From Actinomycetota bacterium (lineage in GTDB: Bacteria > Actinomycetota > Actinomycetes > Propionibacteriales > Propionibacteriaceae), in contig JAIUOT010000061.1 of the NCBI GenBank assembly GCA_020161015.1, positions 1-58,160 on the forward strand: a stretch of 58,160 bases of DNA, read 5' to 3'. Both the position numbers and the translations under genes were made by a program. Shown here piece by piece: positions 1 through 7,695 of this stretch (its first letter is position 1; each line of letters opens with the position of its first letter). The notes below the pieces were generated by a model. That model made no database searches and was not told the DNA's origin. It saw nothing but the letters and a program-made list of their open reading frames with translations.

Positions 1-159
1 CCAGCAATCCGCCGCCCCGCAGCAGCAGCCGCGTTCACACCCAGGATCACCTCAACATCCCCCGTCCAGCCGACCGGAACACCGACGGGACCATCGAAAC
101 CACCAGTGGAGAACGGGACAAGATCACGTGCATAACAAGCATGAGCGTGACATCGGCAC

Positions 160-1287
160 CTACCAGCCGGCGAGCCTGGAGAGCTGCTTGGCGAGCTGTG
201 CGTCGCGGCCTCTGGCGGCGTGCTGGTAGATCATCGCGGCGTCGGCGGTCGTGTGGCCAAGTCGGGCCTGAAGCTCGGCGGTTGTCGCTCCCGCCTGGGC
301 GGCAAGTGTGGCGCCGGTGTGTCGGAGGTCGTGGAAGCGCAGCTCGGGCCGGCCCGCGGTGGTCCGGGCCCGGTTCCAGTGGCGGTACAGCACCGACTCG
401 TGGAGGTGTCCGCCGGAGTCTGCCGGGAACAGCAGTGCTTCCCGCCCTGGCTGGGTGTGGCCCTTGAGGTGTGCACGGATCGCCTTGCTGAGGTGCGGGG
501 GCACGGCCACATCCCGGATGCCGGCGTCCGTCTTGGGCGGCCCGACGGTGGTCGTCATCGGGGTGAAGGTCACGGCCCGGCGGATCTTGATGACGTCGCG
601 GGTGAGGTCGACGTCCTTGCGGCGCAGCTCGGCCAGCTCGCCGTACCGCAGGGCGCACCACGTGGCCAGCTGGACCATGAGCCTGAACCGCTCCGGCATG
701 GCCTCGACGATGATCGCCAACTCGTCGAGCGAGGCGGGCTCGATGCCGTGCTTCCTGCGGGCGACGCCGGCACCCCGGATGCTCACCGGGTTCACGTCGA
801 TCAGTTCCTCCTCGACGGCGGAGTTCATGATCGTTCGCAGCACGGCGTAGGCCTTCGCCTTTGGCCGATCGCTCACGCTGCGCAGCAGGTTGTTGTGCCA
901 GTCGCGGATGTCGGCGCGGGTGATCTCTGACGGGATTCGCTCCCCGAGGTGCGGTGTGATGTAGAGCCGCAGCGCCCGTTCGTAGTCGATCACGGTGTTC
1001 GCACGTAGGGGTTCGCCCTTCACCCGGCGCTGGGTGAGCCAACGGACGGCGTAATCGGCGAGGGTTTCGCTCTGTTCGGCGCGGGCCGCGTCCGCCTTAC
1101 GGACGGCGGGCGGACGCCACTTGCCGGACTCGACCTGCTTGCGTTCCTCGGCCAGCCAGGCTTCGGCGTCGCCCTTGGTGGTGAAGGTGTTGGGGGCCGT
1201 GTGTCGACCGAGGTCAGGGCCGGCGTAGCTCGCCTGGTAGCGCTTTGACGGCAGTCGGCGGACCATTCCGAAGCCTCGTCGTCCCAT
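160..1287 (-). CDS. Tyrosine site-specific integrase (left element)
   Basis: A 375-residue phage/AICE-type integrase catalysing integration and excision at a tRNA attachment site. The N-terminal arm/core-binding region is followed by a catalytic domain with box I arginine (WCALRYGEL, near residue 213), FHDLRHTG (near 319, the HxxR box), then LGHTT and the tyrosine of MIYQHA (near 352). The ATG at 1287 is preferred because GAGGAGG lies just upstream; longer readings run back through the tRNA sequence and give an artificial N-terminus. The gene starts 160 bp from the tRNA-Arg half site and is transcribed away from it, the usual int-att arrangement. No excisionase lies beside it and it lacks the promoter motif of the ICE backbone, so I infer it belongs to a second element extending left of the window. 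Family assignment is secure; element assignment is inference. Confidence 0.92.
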   Translation of the reverse strand: MGRRGFGMVRRLPSKRYQASYAGPDLGRHTAPNTFTTKGDAEAWLAEERKQVESGKWRPPAVRKADAARAEQSETLADYAVRWLTQRRVKGEPLRANTVIDYERALRLYITPHLGERIPSEITRADIRDWHNNLLRSVSDRPKAKAYAVLRTIMNSAVEEELIDVNPVSIRGAGVARRKHGIEPASLDELAIIVEAMPERFRLMVQLATWCALRYGELAELRRKDVDLTRDVIKIRRAVTFTPMTTTVGPPKTDAGIRDVAVPPHLSKAIRAHLKGHTQPGREALLFPADSGGHLHESVLYRHWNRARTTAGRPELRFHDLRHTGATLAAQAGATTAELQARLGHTTADAAMIYQHAARGRDAQLAKQLSRLAGW

Positions 1288-1446
1288 CGTGTCTCGCCTC
1301 CTCGGCCCAAGAACGGCCCGGCGTGCAACATACGTGCAACATCTTGAGAGATGAGGGATCAGTCTTGTCCATTTCTGATCTCTTGTGAGCACTCGCCGAG
1401 GTCCGTGTTTCTGCTTGTCAGAAGCATATCCTGCGCTCAGCGCATC

Positions 1447-1491
1447 TGGCGACCCCAGCAAGATTCGAACTTGCGACACAAGGTTTAGGAA
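1447..1491 (-). other. 3' half of tRNA-Arg(CCT): attachment core (att)
   Basis: On the minus strand this reads as a tRNA from the anticodon loop TTCCTAA (anticodon CCT) through stem ACCTT, variable loop GTGTC, T-arm GCAAG-TTCGAAT-CTTGC and acceptor TGGGGTC-G-CCA. The bases before the loop (GTGAA) do not pair with the 3' anticodon stem, so the 5' half is absent and this is not a working tRNA gene. Such a half gene is the duplicated core left by integrases that use tRNA 3' ends. A core without its 5' half should join the element on its 5' side, here to the right, consistent with the ICE starting here; the integrase on the left suggests two elements side by side. The 190 bp up to 1681 hold no gene. 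Confidence 0.8.
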
Positions 1492-1681
1492 TTCACTTGG
1501 AGCCCGCTCAGCATTTGTGAAGTATGGCTTTGACTAGGCAATGTACTGCTATTGATTACCATCGGAAACCATGCCGATTCACGCGAGCACCGACACCTCA
1601 CCGACACGGTTTCGCAAAATCGAACATGATCCGGGCGCTCCATTTTCGCAATACCCGCGACGATGCTGCTCAACGCACGGG

Positions 1682-2503
1682 TCAAGGCGCAACCGCCTGT
1701 GGCGGGTCCGCGTCGATTCTGGCGAGCTGGCCATCGTCGTACTCTGCGATGGTAACCGAGTCGATCGTGGTTCCGCCGGCGCGAATCGCGGCGACCAGGG
1801 CGCGCGCATTGGCCCGACACTGGCTGGCCTCATCGCTGGCTGCGTAGGCAGCGTCGATCGTCTCTGGAAGCACGAGTCGACCACCGAGTGTGGGGTTGTC
1901 CTGGCGGCCCTCCCACCAACGTTCGACGGCGCGCCGTTGGGCGGTGGCCCGGTTGGTCTCGGCAGACACGATCAGGAGTTCGCTGTAGTCGGCCTTGGCC
2001 AACGACAGCAGCAGCCGTTCGCCGAACGCCGGAGATGCCATCGTCCCTTCGATCACCACATCGAGGTGGCCCGCAAGGGCATCGCGGCGAACCAGGTTGA
2101 TCGCCTCGGTGGACGTGGTGTGGAGCAGCGACGACAGCTCAAGCGGCCGCAGGGGCTCGCCGTCCGGTAGCGGGGTGCCGAGCAGCTCGGGGTACAGCCC
2201 GTGGTCGGCGCTCCAGTGGGCGAGGTAGTCCTTGGTGATGTCGGCGTCGATCACGAGTCTCGTGGCGAGGTCCGGGATCGCTGTCGGCAGAAGGCTGGAC
2301 TTGCCGGCTCCTGGCGGTCCGGCGGTGGCGACCACACAGGTGCCCCCGCGGGTCACGCCGCGCGCATAGCTGTCGAGGTACCAATCCCTGACCTCGCGGG
2401 CGAGTCGCCGCAGGTCGCCTCGCGACAGCAGAGCATTCAGAGGCGTCCCCGTTCGGACGAGAGCGAGCGCGGCCAGGTGGGTCTGGTCACGCAACTCACT
2501 CAT
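1682..2503 (-). CDS. Zeta-family toxin (P-loop kinase)
   Basis: A 273-residue zeta toxin-like protein. Members phosphorylate UDP-N-acetylglucosamine or similar small molecules and stop cell-wall synthesis. The Walker A motif GPPGAGKSS is at residues 62-70, followed by the typical LVIDADITKDYL segment and the VIEGTMASP region. The start ATG at 2503 overlaps the end of the upstream gene by 8 bp (ATGAGTGA), which indicates translational coupling and decides the start. With the upstream HTH protein it forms a toxin-antitoxin pair lying between the att core and the ICE integrase, where it could stabilise the element. It lacks the backbone promoter motif. Confidence 0.85.
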   Translation of the reverse strand: MSELRDQTHLAALALVRTGTPLNALLSRGDLRRLAREVRDWYLDSYARGVTRGGTCVVATAGPPGAGKSSLLPTAIPDLATRLVIDADITKDYLAHWSADHGLYPELLGTPLPDGEPLRPLELSSLLHTTSTEAINLVRRDALAGHLDVVIEGTMASPAFGERLLLSLAKADYSELLIVSAETNRATAQRRAVERWWEGRQDNPTLGGRLVLPETIDAAYAASDEASQCRANARALVAAIRAGGTTIDSVTIAEYDDGQLARIDADPPQAVAP

Positions 2504-2918
2504 GCGCGTCGAGCGCCTGGTCGAGCTCGTCCTCGGAGAGGAAGCCGTCCGCGTGCAGCCGTTCGAGCTCGGCCTGGGAGTCCTCGGCGAGAACGCCGTC
2601 GACCGGATCGACGATGCGAGGCACCCAGTGCTCGAACCGGGCAAGCTTCTCCAGCATCTGCTCGGCGCTCAGTTCGCCGACGAAGCGTTGCAGGACGATC
2701 TCCTCGAGCGACACATGCTCCATGCCCAGGGCGCGCGCCCGAGCGATGACACGGTGGACGCTGGCCTGCGACAGGTGCACCGCCTGGGCGATCTCCCGCT
2801 GCGGCATGCCGTCCAGGGACGCCAGGTAGACCTGCCGCATCCGCTCCAGCTCGGCAAGGTGGGCACGGGCGTAGGAGAGCCTCAGGTTCGGCTCGCGTGC
2901 CGCGGAAACGATGGCCAT
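2496..2918 (-). CDS. HTH antitoxin partner of zeta toxin
   Basis: A 140-residue protein with a helix-turn-helix near residues 35-65 (MPQREIAQAVHLSQASVHRV), followed by an acidic helical C-terminal half (LSAEQMLEKLARFEHW). The start at 2918 is chosen because GAGGAGG sits about 5 nt upstream; an ATG at 2933 is possible but has no such site. The stop overlaps the zeta toxin start. By position and architecture it is the cognate antitoxin and likely autorepressor. HTH-type antitoxins paired with zeta kinases are common in actinobacteria; the pairing here is inferred from the operon. Confidence 0.75.
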   Translation of the reverse strand: MAIVSAAREPNLRLSYARAHLAELERMRQVYLASLDGMPQREIAQAVHLSQASVHRVIARARALGMEHVSLEEIVLQRFVGELSAEQMLEKLARFEHWVPRIVDPVDGVLAEDSQAELERLHADGFLSEDELDQALDAHE

Positions 2919-3019
2919 GGCAGCCCTCCTCATCGTCCCCACAAGCCTAAGCGATGATTCAGAATGAATCAAGCTATCGGGCTTGCGCGAACCCCCGACC
3001 GACACGGGCGACGACATGT

Positions 3020-4093
3020 TCACCCCTCCGCCTTGTCTCTCGCCTCACGGGCATAGCCGTCCAGGCGGTCGGCGATCGACTCCAGGTCGTCGGGGAAGTA
3101 CCCGGCGTAGTACTTCAGGGTCGTCGCAGGATTCTCATGTCCCAGCAGCCGGGCCACAGCGGTCACCGACGCACCGGCCCCGATTGCGAGGGTCGCAGCG
3201 GTATCGCGCAAGTTATGGGGTGTGATCGTCAACCCGAGCGAGTCGGCAGCCGGGGTCAGGACGTCGCGGCGCCAGTTCTGATTGTGCATGTAGGTCCCGT
3301 GACTGGAGGCGAACACCAGCGCGTCGAGGCTGCGGTCCTTGGTCCACTTCTTCAGGCGATCGGCCACGGTCTGGGGCAGGATGACCGTTCGCGCCTCATG
3401 GTCCTTCAGGGTCCCGGTCTCGATCCGCCCGCCGACCTGCACGGCCGCCTCCGAGAGCCGCAGCCGCCGGCCGCCGTCCTTCACATCACTGATCCGAAGT
3501 GCGACGACCTCGGACCAGCGCATGCCTCCGTAGCCGAGGACGAGGATGAGGACCTTGTCGCGTTCGTCGCTCACGGCCCTTACCAGCGACCACAACTGCG
3601 CGTGAGTGAGGGGTGCTGGCTCCGAGCGAGCTAGCTTGGGCAGCTTGATCTTGTCGGCCGGATTACGTGCCAGGTGTCCCTCCGCGACGGCAGCGTCCAG
3701 ACTCTGCCGCAGCAGGCCGAGGGCACCGCGAGCGGTGGAGACAGACCCCGTTGTCACGAGCTTGGCGGCCCACGCCCGGACCTCCGACGGCGAGACGGCC
3801 GTCAGCGGCTTGCGCCGCCAGGTGGGCAACACCTGGTTCTCGAGCAGGCTCAAGTAGCGAGCAACGGTCGACGGCTTGAGCGACATCCAGCCTTCCTGCC
3901 AGACGTTGATCCACTCCCCGACAGTGACGGTCGACTCCGACGTGGCCACCCACATTCCCGTCGCAAGCTTCTCGGTCTGCGCCCGTTCGTAGAGCACGGC
4001 GTCGGTCTTTCGACGGAAGGTCTCGGACCCGATGTACCGGCCGTGGTGGTACAGCCGCACCCGGTAGGAGCCACTCTTCAGCTTCTCGATCAC
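3020..4093 (-). CDS. Tyrosine integrase of the ICE
   Basis: A 357-residue tyrosine recombinase expected to integrate and excise the ICE. It has an AP2/SAM-like DNA-binding N-terminus (YHHGRYIGSETF), then the catalytic residues: box I arginine in GYGGMRWSEVVAL (near 189), HNLRDTAAT (near 294), LLGHENPATTLKYYAG with the tyrosine near 328. The GTG start at 4093 shares one base with the TAG of the excisionase gene, so the two are translationally coupled; an in-frame extension upstream to 4648 is only open sequence. The xis-int pair follows promoter motif copy 1 (4391-4428), linking it to the backbone genes. It differs clearly from the integrase at 160-1287. Confidence 0.9.
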   Translation of the reverse strand: MIEKLKSGSYRVRLYHHGRYIGSETFRRKTDAVLYERAQTEKLATGMWVATSESTVTVGEWINVWQEGWMSLKPSTVARYLSLLENQVLPTWRRKPLTAVSPSEVRAWAAKLVTTGSVSTARGALGLLRQSLDAAVAEGHLARNPADKIKLPKLARSEPAPLTHAQLWSLVRAVSDERDKVLILVLGYGGMRWSEVVALRISDVKDGGRRLRLSEAAVQVGGRIETGTLKDHEARTVILPQTVADRLKKWTKDRSLDALVFASSHGTYMHNQNWRRDVLTPAADSLGLTITPHNLRDTAATLAIGAGASVTAVARLLGHENPATTLKYYAGYFPDDLESIADRLDGYAREARDKAEG

Positions 4094-4329
4094 TAGACCG
4101 CGACCTCCTGGCCGTCGATCCAGCGGTCGAGCTTCGCCCGGTCGTAACGCACCAGACTTCCGAGCTTCACGTAGGGCGGGCCATCGCCGAGAAGCCGCCA
4201 GCGGCGCAGCACCGCGGCCGTGACCGTGAGGTAGTCGGCGGCCTCCTCGGTCGTGAGCAGTTCGTGACGGCCTGCGTCGGGGCCAGTCTTGGCGCCGGTT
4301 GCGCCCTCTGGTCTGCGTCCAGATCGCAT
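4093..4329 (-). CDS. Excisionase-like HTH (MerR-type) protein
   Basis: A 78-residue protein with a winged HTH_17-type domain: LTTEEAADYLTVTAAVLRRW, then LGSLVRYDRAKLDRWI. This fold is typical of recombination directionality factors coupled to tyrosine integrases in actinobacterial ICEs and phages. The start ATG at 4329 is set by a strong GGAGGAGG 6 nt upstream. It sits directly upstream of the integrase with a 1-bp overlap and 62 nt downstream of promoter motif copy 1. It probably bends DNA at the att site to favour excision. Confidence 0.85.
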   Translation of the reverse strand: MRSGRRPEGATGAKTGPDAGRHELLTTEEAADYLTVTAAVLRRWRLLGDGPPYVKLGSLVRYDRAKLDRWIDGQEVAV

Positions 4330-4390
4330 TGCGGTTCCTCCTCCAGCGATTCGGCAAACGGGAGTCGGTGTGGACGAGGTCTCCCCCTTG

Positions 4391-4428
4391 CGCCCACCTG
4401 AAGCGAGGAGGGGCCTCCGCAAGGACAT
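4391..4428 (-). promoter_or_regulatory. Bipartite transfer-regulon motif, copy 1 (xis-int)
   Basis: Read on the minus strand: ATGTCCTTG, 15 nt, then GCTTCAGGTGGGCG. It lies 62 nt upstream of the excisionase start. The only difference from consensus is A for G at the first base. Interpreted as a -35/-10 promoter or operator. Confidence 0.75.
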
Positions 4429-4704
4429 CAGGGGCGAGCCAGAGCCCCGCGGAACCACCAGCGCAAAGCCAGCAAGGCCCTGGGGAGGGTTCGGGGAAGT
4501 GGTGAGTTCTGCGATCCCGAGATGTCTTCCCGATCGGTGAATTGCGGCGTACCGTCGCCACTACCGTCACATCCGCACCAAGGAGCGCCCGGCTCCCTCC
4601 ACCCCGCCGGAGCGATGTGGCAGTCGGTTCGGCGTCTCCGGGCAACAACTGAAACCCGCCTGTGTTGGGGGCCGTCAGTTACATCGAGAGCAATTTCGAC
4701 GCCG

Positions 4705-4742
4705 GTGTCCGCACAGCGCGGGTTCTTTGCTTCTGTTGGCAG
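4705..4742 (+). promoter_or_regulatory. Bipartite transfer-regulon motif, copy 2 (diverged)
   Basis: GTGTCCGCA, 15 nt, then GCTTCTGTTGGCAG, ending 25 nt before the lipoprotein ATG. TTG is replaced by GCA and AGG by TGT, but the exact 15-nt spacing is kept. This is the weakest of the eight copies; its position at the head of the Tad operon supports it. Confidence 0.55.
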
Positions 4743-4767
4743 GACAGCAGTCAGGAGAAGAACCGAG

Positions 4768-5343
4768 ATGCTGAGGCGTTTGATCGGAGCGACCGCTCTG
4801 GCGGGTTTGCTCGGCCTTGTGGCGTGCACACCAGCAGCAACCGAAACTCCGCTATCGACGCCGCGGGTAACGACTCCTGCGGTGACGCCCACCCCGTCCG
4901 AGACACCGACGCCGACCGAGACGACGCCGACTTGGTCTGATGAGCAGCAGGCCGCAGTGGACACCGTTCAGAAGTGGTACGAGATCTACAACGAGGCAAT
5001 GCGTGGCGAGCGAGGAGCCGGCGACTTTGTGCTGGCTGGCCGCGGCAAGGTTGTCAGCGAGGCAGGCCGCACCTACAACGAGTTCGGGCTCGCCGAACTG
5101 ACAGTCGAGGGCGAGATCCTGATCTCCGCTCTGGAGCCCGCCAAGCCTACTGAGAAGGAGCGCCAGACGGTGCTCGTTGACCTCTGCGAGGACACGCGCA
5201 GCTGGCGGGTTCTCGACAAGGACGGCAACGACGCACTCTCCCTGGAGTCCAAGGTGGTGCGGCCACTGGTAGCCACCGTCGAGGAGTGGCCCGCGGACGG
5301 CTGGTACGTGACGTCGATCACGGGAGGCAAGCAGTCGTGCTGA
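4768..5343 (+). CDS. Predicted lipoprotein
   Basis: A 191-residue exported lipoprotein. The N-terminus MLRRLIGATALAGLLGLVAC has basic residues, a hydrophobic core and the lipobox LVAC (Cys20). A low-complexity Thr/Pro linker follows, then a globular domain from about residue 55 (DEQQAAVDTVQKWYEIYNEA) resembling the NTF2-like folds of actinobacterial secretion-linked lipoproteins. The start ATG at 4768 has CAGGAGAAG upstream; the frame upstream is open but has no signal sequence. It is the first gene after motif copy 2 and its stop overlaps the next start, so it heads the Tad-type operon. Function unknown; surface location is inferred. Confidence 0.8.
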   Translation: MLRRLIGATALAGLLGLVACTPAATETPLSTPRVTTPAVTPTPSETPTPTETTPTWSDEQQAAVDTVQKWYEIYNEAMRGERGAGDFVLAGRGKVVSEAGRTYNEFGLAELTVEGEILISALEPAKPTEKERQTVLVDLCEDTRSWRVLDKDGNDALSLESKVVRPLVATVEEWPADGWYVTSITGGKQSC

Positions 5344-6230
5344 TCCTCCGTCTCCTGGCTTCCCTGACGGTAGTGCTGGCTTCCTTGGTCGGCACTTCAA
5401 TCAGCGCTGCGGCCGAGGTCCCGCCCGGCTGCAAGTCAGTGGTCAGAATCGACAAGGATCACAAGGTCACCACCGAGATCGTCTGCCCGGACGATGAGGC
5501 ACAGGGGGATGGGCTATCGGCAACCAGACGGGTATGCATGTGGGGCGACAAGGAACTCCCCTGCAAGTCTGCGCAGGGCACCTGGTACTCGCCTGAGCAG
5601 TGCTACATCGACCCGGTCGACCCCCCGCTGGATTTCTCCGACCCCAACTGGCAGGGCCACACCGACGGGCGGCTCTACTACTGCCGTGTGACGGGTGTCG
5701 CGACGGGGACGCCGTACATCATCTGGTTCGCGGACGCGGTCCCGCCGCCCGACCCCGAGTCCCTGGCTCGCCGGGCGATCGCGCAGATGCAGCTGCGACC
5801 CATCACCATTGGCATCGTTCCGAACGACGATCCGGACTCAGTGGGCCTGGTCGGGATGCCGATCTGGCTCTGGGCGGCGAACCCAGGTGACCAGACGATC
5901 GGCCCGATCAGCAGGTCGGTGTCCGAGGGCGGGTTCACGGTCACCGCGACGGCGAAGGTCGACCGGATTCGGTGGTCGTTGGGTGACGGCGGGGTGAAGA
6001 CCTGTAACGGTCCGGGGACGCCGTACAAGCTGAGCTACGGGATCACTGAGTCGCCGACGTGTGGCTACCGGTTCGATTCCCAGGGCGAGTTCACGGTGAC
6101 GGCCCGGTCGGACTGGATTGTGAACTGGACGGGGATTGGCGAGACCGGCTCGTTCCGGGTCTACCTGACCCAGAACACCCAGGTCGTGATTGGTGAGCTG
6201 AACGTCTTGACCGTCAAGGAAAGGGGTTGA
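5337..6230 (+). CDS. Secreted protein with PKD-like region
   Basis: A 297-residue exported protein. The GTG at 5337 overlaps the previous stop and has GGGAGG upstream; it gives a clean signal peptide (VLILRLLASLTVVLASLVG, cleavage near AAAE). The mature part is Cys-rich at its N-terminus. Its C-terminal third (RIRWSLGDGGVKTCNGPG ... SPTCGYRFDSQGEFTVTARS) resembles the PKD-like secreted proteins that accompany actinobacterial Tad and secretion clusters. Second gene of the operon. Exact role unknown; a cell-surface or pilus accessory is a reasonable guess. Confidence 0.75.
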   Translation: MLILRLLASLTVVLASLVGTSISAAAEVPPGCKSVVRIDKDHKVTTEIVCPDDEAQGDGLSATRRVCMWGDKELPCKSAQGTWYSPEQCYIDPVDPPLDFSDPNWQGHTDGRLYYCRVTGVATGTPYIIWFADAVPPPDPESLARRAIAQMQLRPITIGIVPNDDPDSVGLVGMPIWLWAANPGDQTIGPISRSVSEGGFTVTATAKVDRIRWSLGDGGVKTCNGPGTPYKLSYGITESPTCGYRFDSQGEFTVTARSDWIVNWTGIGETGSFRVYLTQNTQVVIGELNVLTVKERG

Positions 6231-6237
6231 TGTTGCG

Positions 6238-6909
6238 ATGAGTGTGCTGAGCCTGAAGAAGACGCCCGAGAGTCCGGCGCCTGAGCCACTGACCGGCCCG
6301 CGGACGCTTGCCCGGCCCCCTAAGGTCCGTCGTCGGCCGCTGCTGTTGGTCGGCACGATTGCGGCAGTGCTGGTCGGTGGGCTGGGCACGGCGTGGCTGT
6401 TCACGACGTCGGCCGCGTCGACCGAGGTGGTCGCGGTCCGTGCGGCGGTGCAGCGTGGCGAGGTGATCGACCGTGAGGATCTGGTGGTGGTGAAGGTCGG
6501 GCTCGATCCATCGCTCGACATCGTGCCGGCCTCCCGGATCGATCAGGTCGCGGGGCAGCGAGCCGCGACCGATCTCGCACCGGGCGGGCTGTTGGCGTCC
6601 GGATCGGTGACGGACGAGGTGCTGCCGAGGGCCGGCGAGACGCTGGTCGGCGTGGGTCTGGCGCCGACGATGCTCCCCGCCGAGCCGCTGCTGGCGGGTG
6701 ACAGGGTGCGGATCGTGGAGACCCCCGGTCCGCAGGGCGAGGTCGTCACGGCGCCGGTGGTGATGGAGGCGGTGGTCTCTCGGGTCACGCTGCTGGAGAT
6801 CGGGGACACGCTGGTCGACGTGCTGGTGCCGAGCGACAAGGCGGCCGAGCTGGCTGCCCGTGCTGCGACCGGGCGGGTGGCTCTCGTCCTTGAGGCGCGG
6901 GAACGGTGA
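6238..6909 (+). CDS. SAF-domain protein (CpaB/RcpC-like)
   Basis: A 223-residue protein with a cytoplasmic N-terminus, one membrane span (PLLLVGTIAAVLVGGLGTAWLF, about residues 34-55) and a SAF domain starting VVAVRAAVQRGEVIDREDLV. This is the layout of CpaB/RcpC pilus-assembly proteins, which bind peptidoglycan near the Tad machine. It lies between the secreted protein and the CpaE-like gene, matching cpaB-cpaE-tadA order. The ribosome site is the weakly placed AAGGAAAGGGG upstream. Confidence 0.75.
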   Translation: MSVLSLKKTPESPAPEPLTGPRTLARPPKVRRRPLLLVGTIAAVLVGGLGTAWLFTTSAASTEVVAVRAAVQRGEVIDREDLVVVKVGLDPSLDIVPASRIDQVAGQRAATDLAPGGLLASGSVTDEVLPRAGETLVGVGLAPTMLPAEPLLAGDRVRIVETPGPQGEVVTAPVVMEAVVSRVTLLEIGDTLVDVLVPSDKAAELAARAATGRVALVLEARER

Positions 6910-6915
6910 TGACCC

Positions 6916-7695
6916 ATGGCTGTCTTCGCATACGGTTCGGCATCGGGTTCTCCTGGGGTCACCACGACGGTGTTGGCGTTGGGGTTCGAGTGGCCGCGTC
7001 CGGTGGTGGTCGTCGAGGCTGATCCGGTGGCAGGATCGGCAATCCTTGCGGGCTTCTTCCGCGGGGTGGTCGAGCCCACCGGGGGCCTGGTGGAGTTGAT
7101 GGTCGCCCAGCGGCAGGATCACTTGGCCGAGCGCCTCCCGTCGGTGTTGCTGCCGATCCCGGACTCGCAGGTGAAGGTGCTGCCGGGCATCCAGACCCGC
7201 GCCCAGGGCGCTGGGCTTGAGTCGGTGTGGTCGCCCCTGCTGAGCGCCTTGCGTGCGCTGGAGGACACCGGGACGGACGTGCTGATCGACGCGGGGCGTC
7301 TGCCGTGGGCAGGGCCGCTGAACCCGCTGGTGCTCGGGGCGGACGTGGTGCTGCTGGCGACCGGATCGAGCCTGCCGGCAGTCGCCCCGGCCCGCGCGCT
7401 GGCCGCGGACCTCGCCGACCAGCGCCCGTCCGGTGCTGGTTTGCTGGTGATCGGCCCGGACCGGCCGTACTCGACCAGCGAGGTGTCGAAGGGGCTCGGG
7501 CTGCCGGCGGTTGGTCGGGTCGAGTGGGACCCGCGTGCCGCGGCCGTCTACTCCCGGGGGGAGCCGCCGGCTCGCCGGGCCGAGCGATCGGCCTTCCTGC
7601 GCAGCATCCGTGCGACGGGTGAAGCGGTCCGCGACTTCGCTGACGCCGCCCGCCGTCCCAACCCGCACGCGCTGAGCATCGGAGGTGTCCGGTGA
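6916..7695 (+). CDS. CpaE/ParA-like protein with degenerate P-loop
   Basis: A 259-residue MinD/ParA-fold protein. The P-loop region reads YGSASGSPGVTTTVLAL at residues 6-22: the lysine expected before the Thr is replaced by Thr, so ATP hydrolysis may be lost. Later strands follow the family (PVVVVEADPV, DVLIDAGRL, ADVVLLATGS). In Tad systems CpaE positions the assembly complex. It sits immediately before the TadA ATPase and overlaps it by 4 bp. A second protein with the same change is at 18449-19231. Confidence 0.7.
   Translation: MAVFAYGSASGSPGVTTTVLALGFEWPRPVVVVEADPVAGSAILAGFFRGVVEPTGGLVELMVAQRQDHLAERLPSVLLPIPDSQVKVLPGIQTRAQGAGLESVWSPLLSALRALEDTGTDVLIDAGRLPWAGPLNPLVLGADVVLLATGSSLPAVAPARALAADLADQRPSGAGLLVIGPDRPYSTSEVSKGLGLPAVGRVEWDPRAAAVYSRGEPPARRAERSAFLRSIRATGEAVRDFADAARRPNPHALSIGGVR

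Larger units (their letters stand above)
4330..4767. promoter_or_regulatory. Divergent control region between xis-int and the Tad operon
   Basis: This 438-bp gap has no supported gene; open frames across it are shadows. It carries two copies of the bipartite motif pointing outward: copy 1 on the minus strand at 4391-4428, aimed at xis-int, and a diverged copy on the plus strand at 4705-4742, aimed at the lipoprotein/Tad operon. The sequence between them shows no other clear signal. The arrangement suggests that excision and pilus genes are switched on together. Confidence 0.6.

Noticed and set aside
1-159. Possible C-terminus of a gene entering from the left
   Set aside because: All three plus frames are Pro/Ser-rich or Gln-rich without a recognisable domain, so none can be chosen.
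1285-1479. Longer integrase start at 1479
   Set aside because: The extra residues translate the tRNA fragment; a strong ribosome site supports ATG 1287.
1447-1491. Intact tRNA gene
   Set aside because: The 5' half (acceptor, D-arm, 5' anticodon stem) is missing and upstream bases do not pair.
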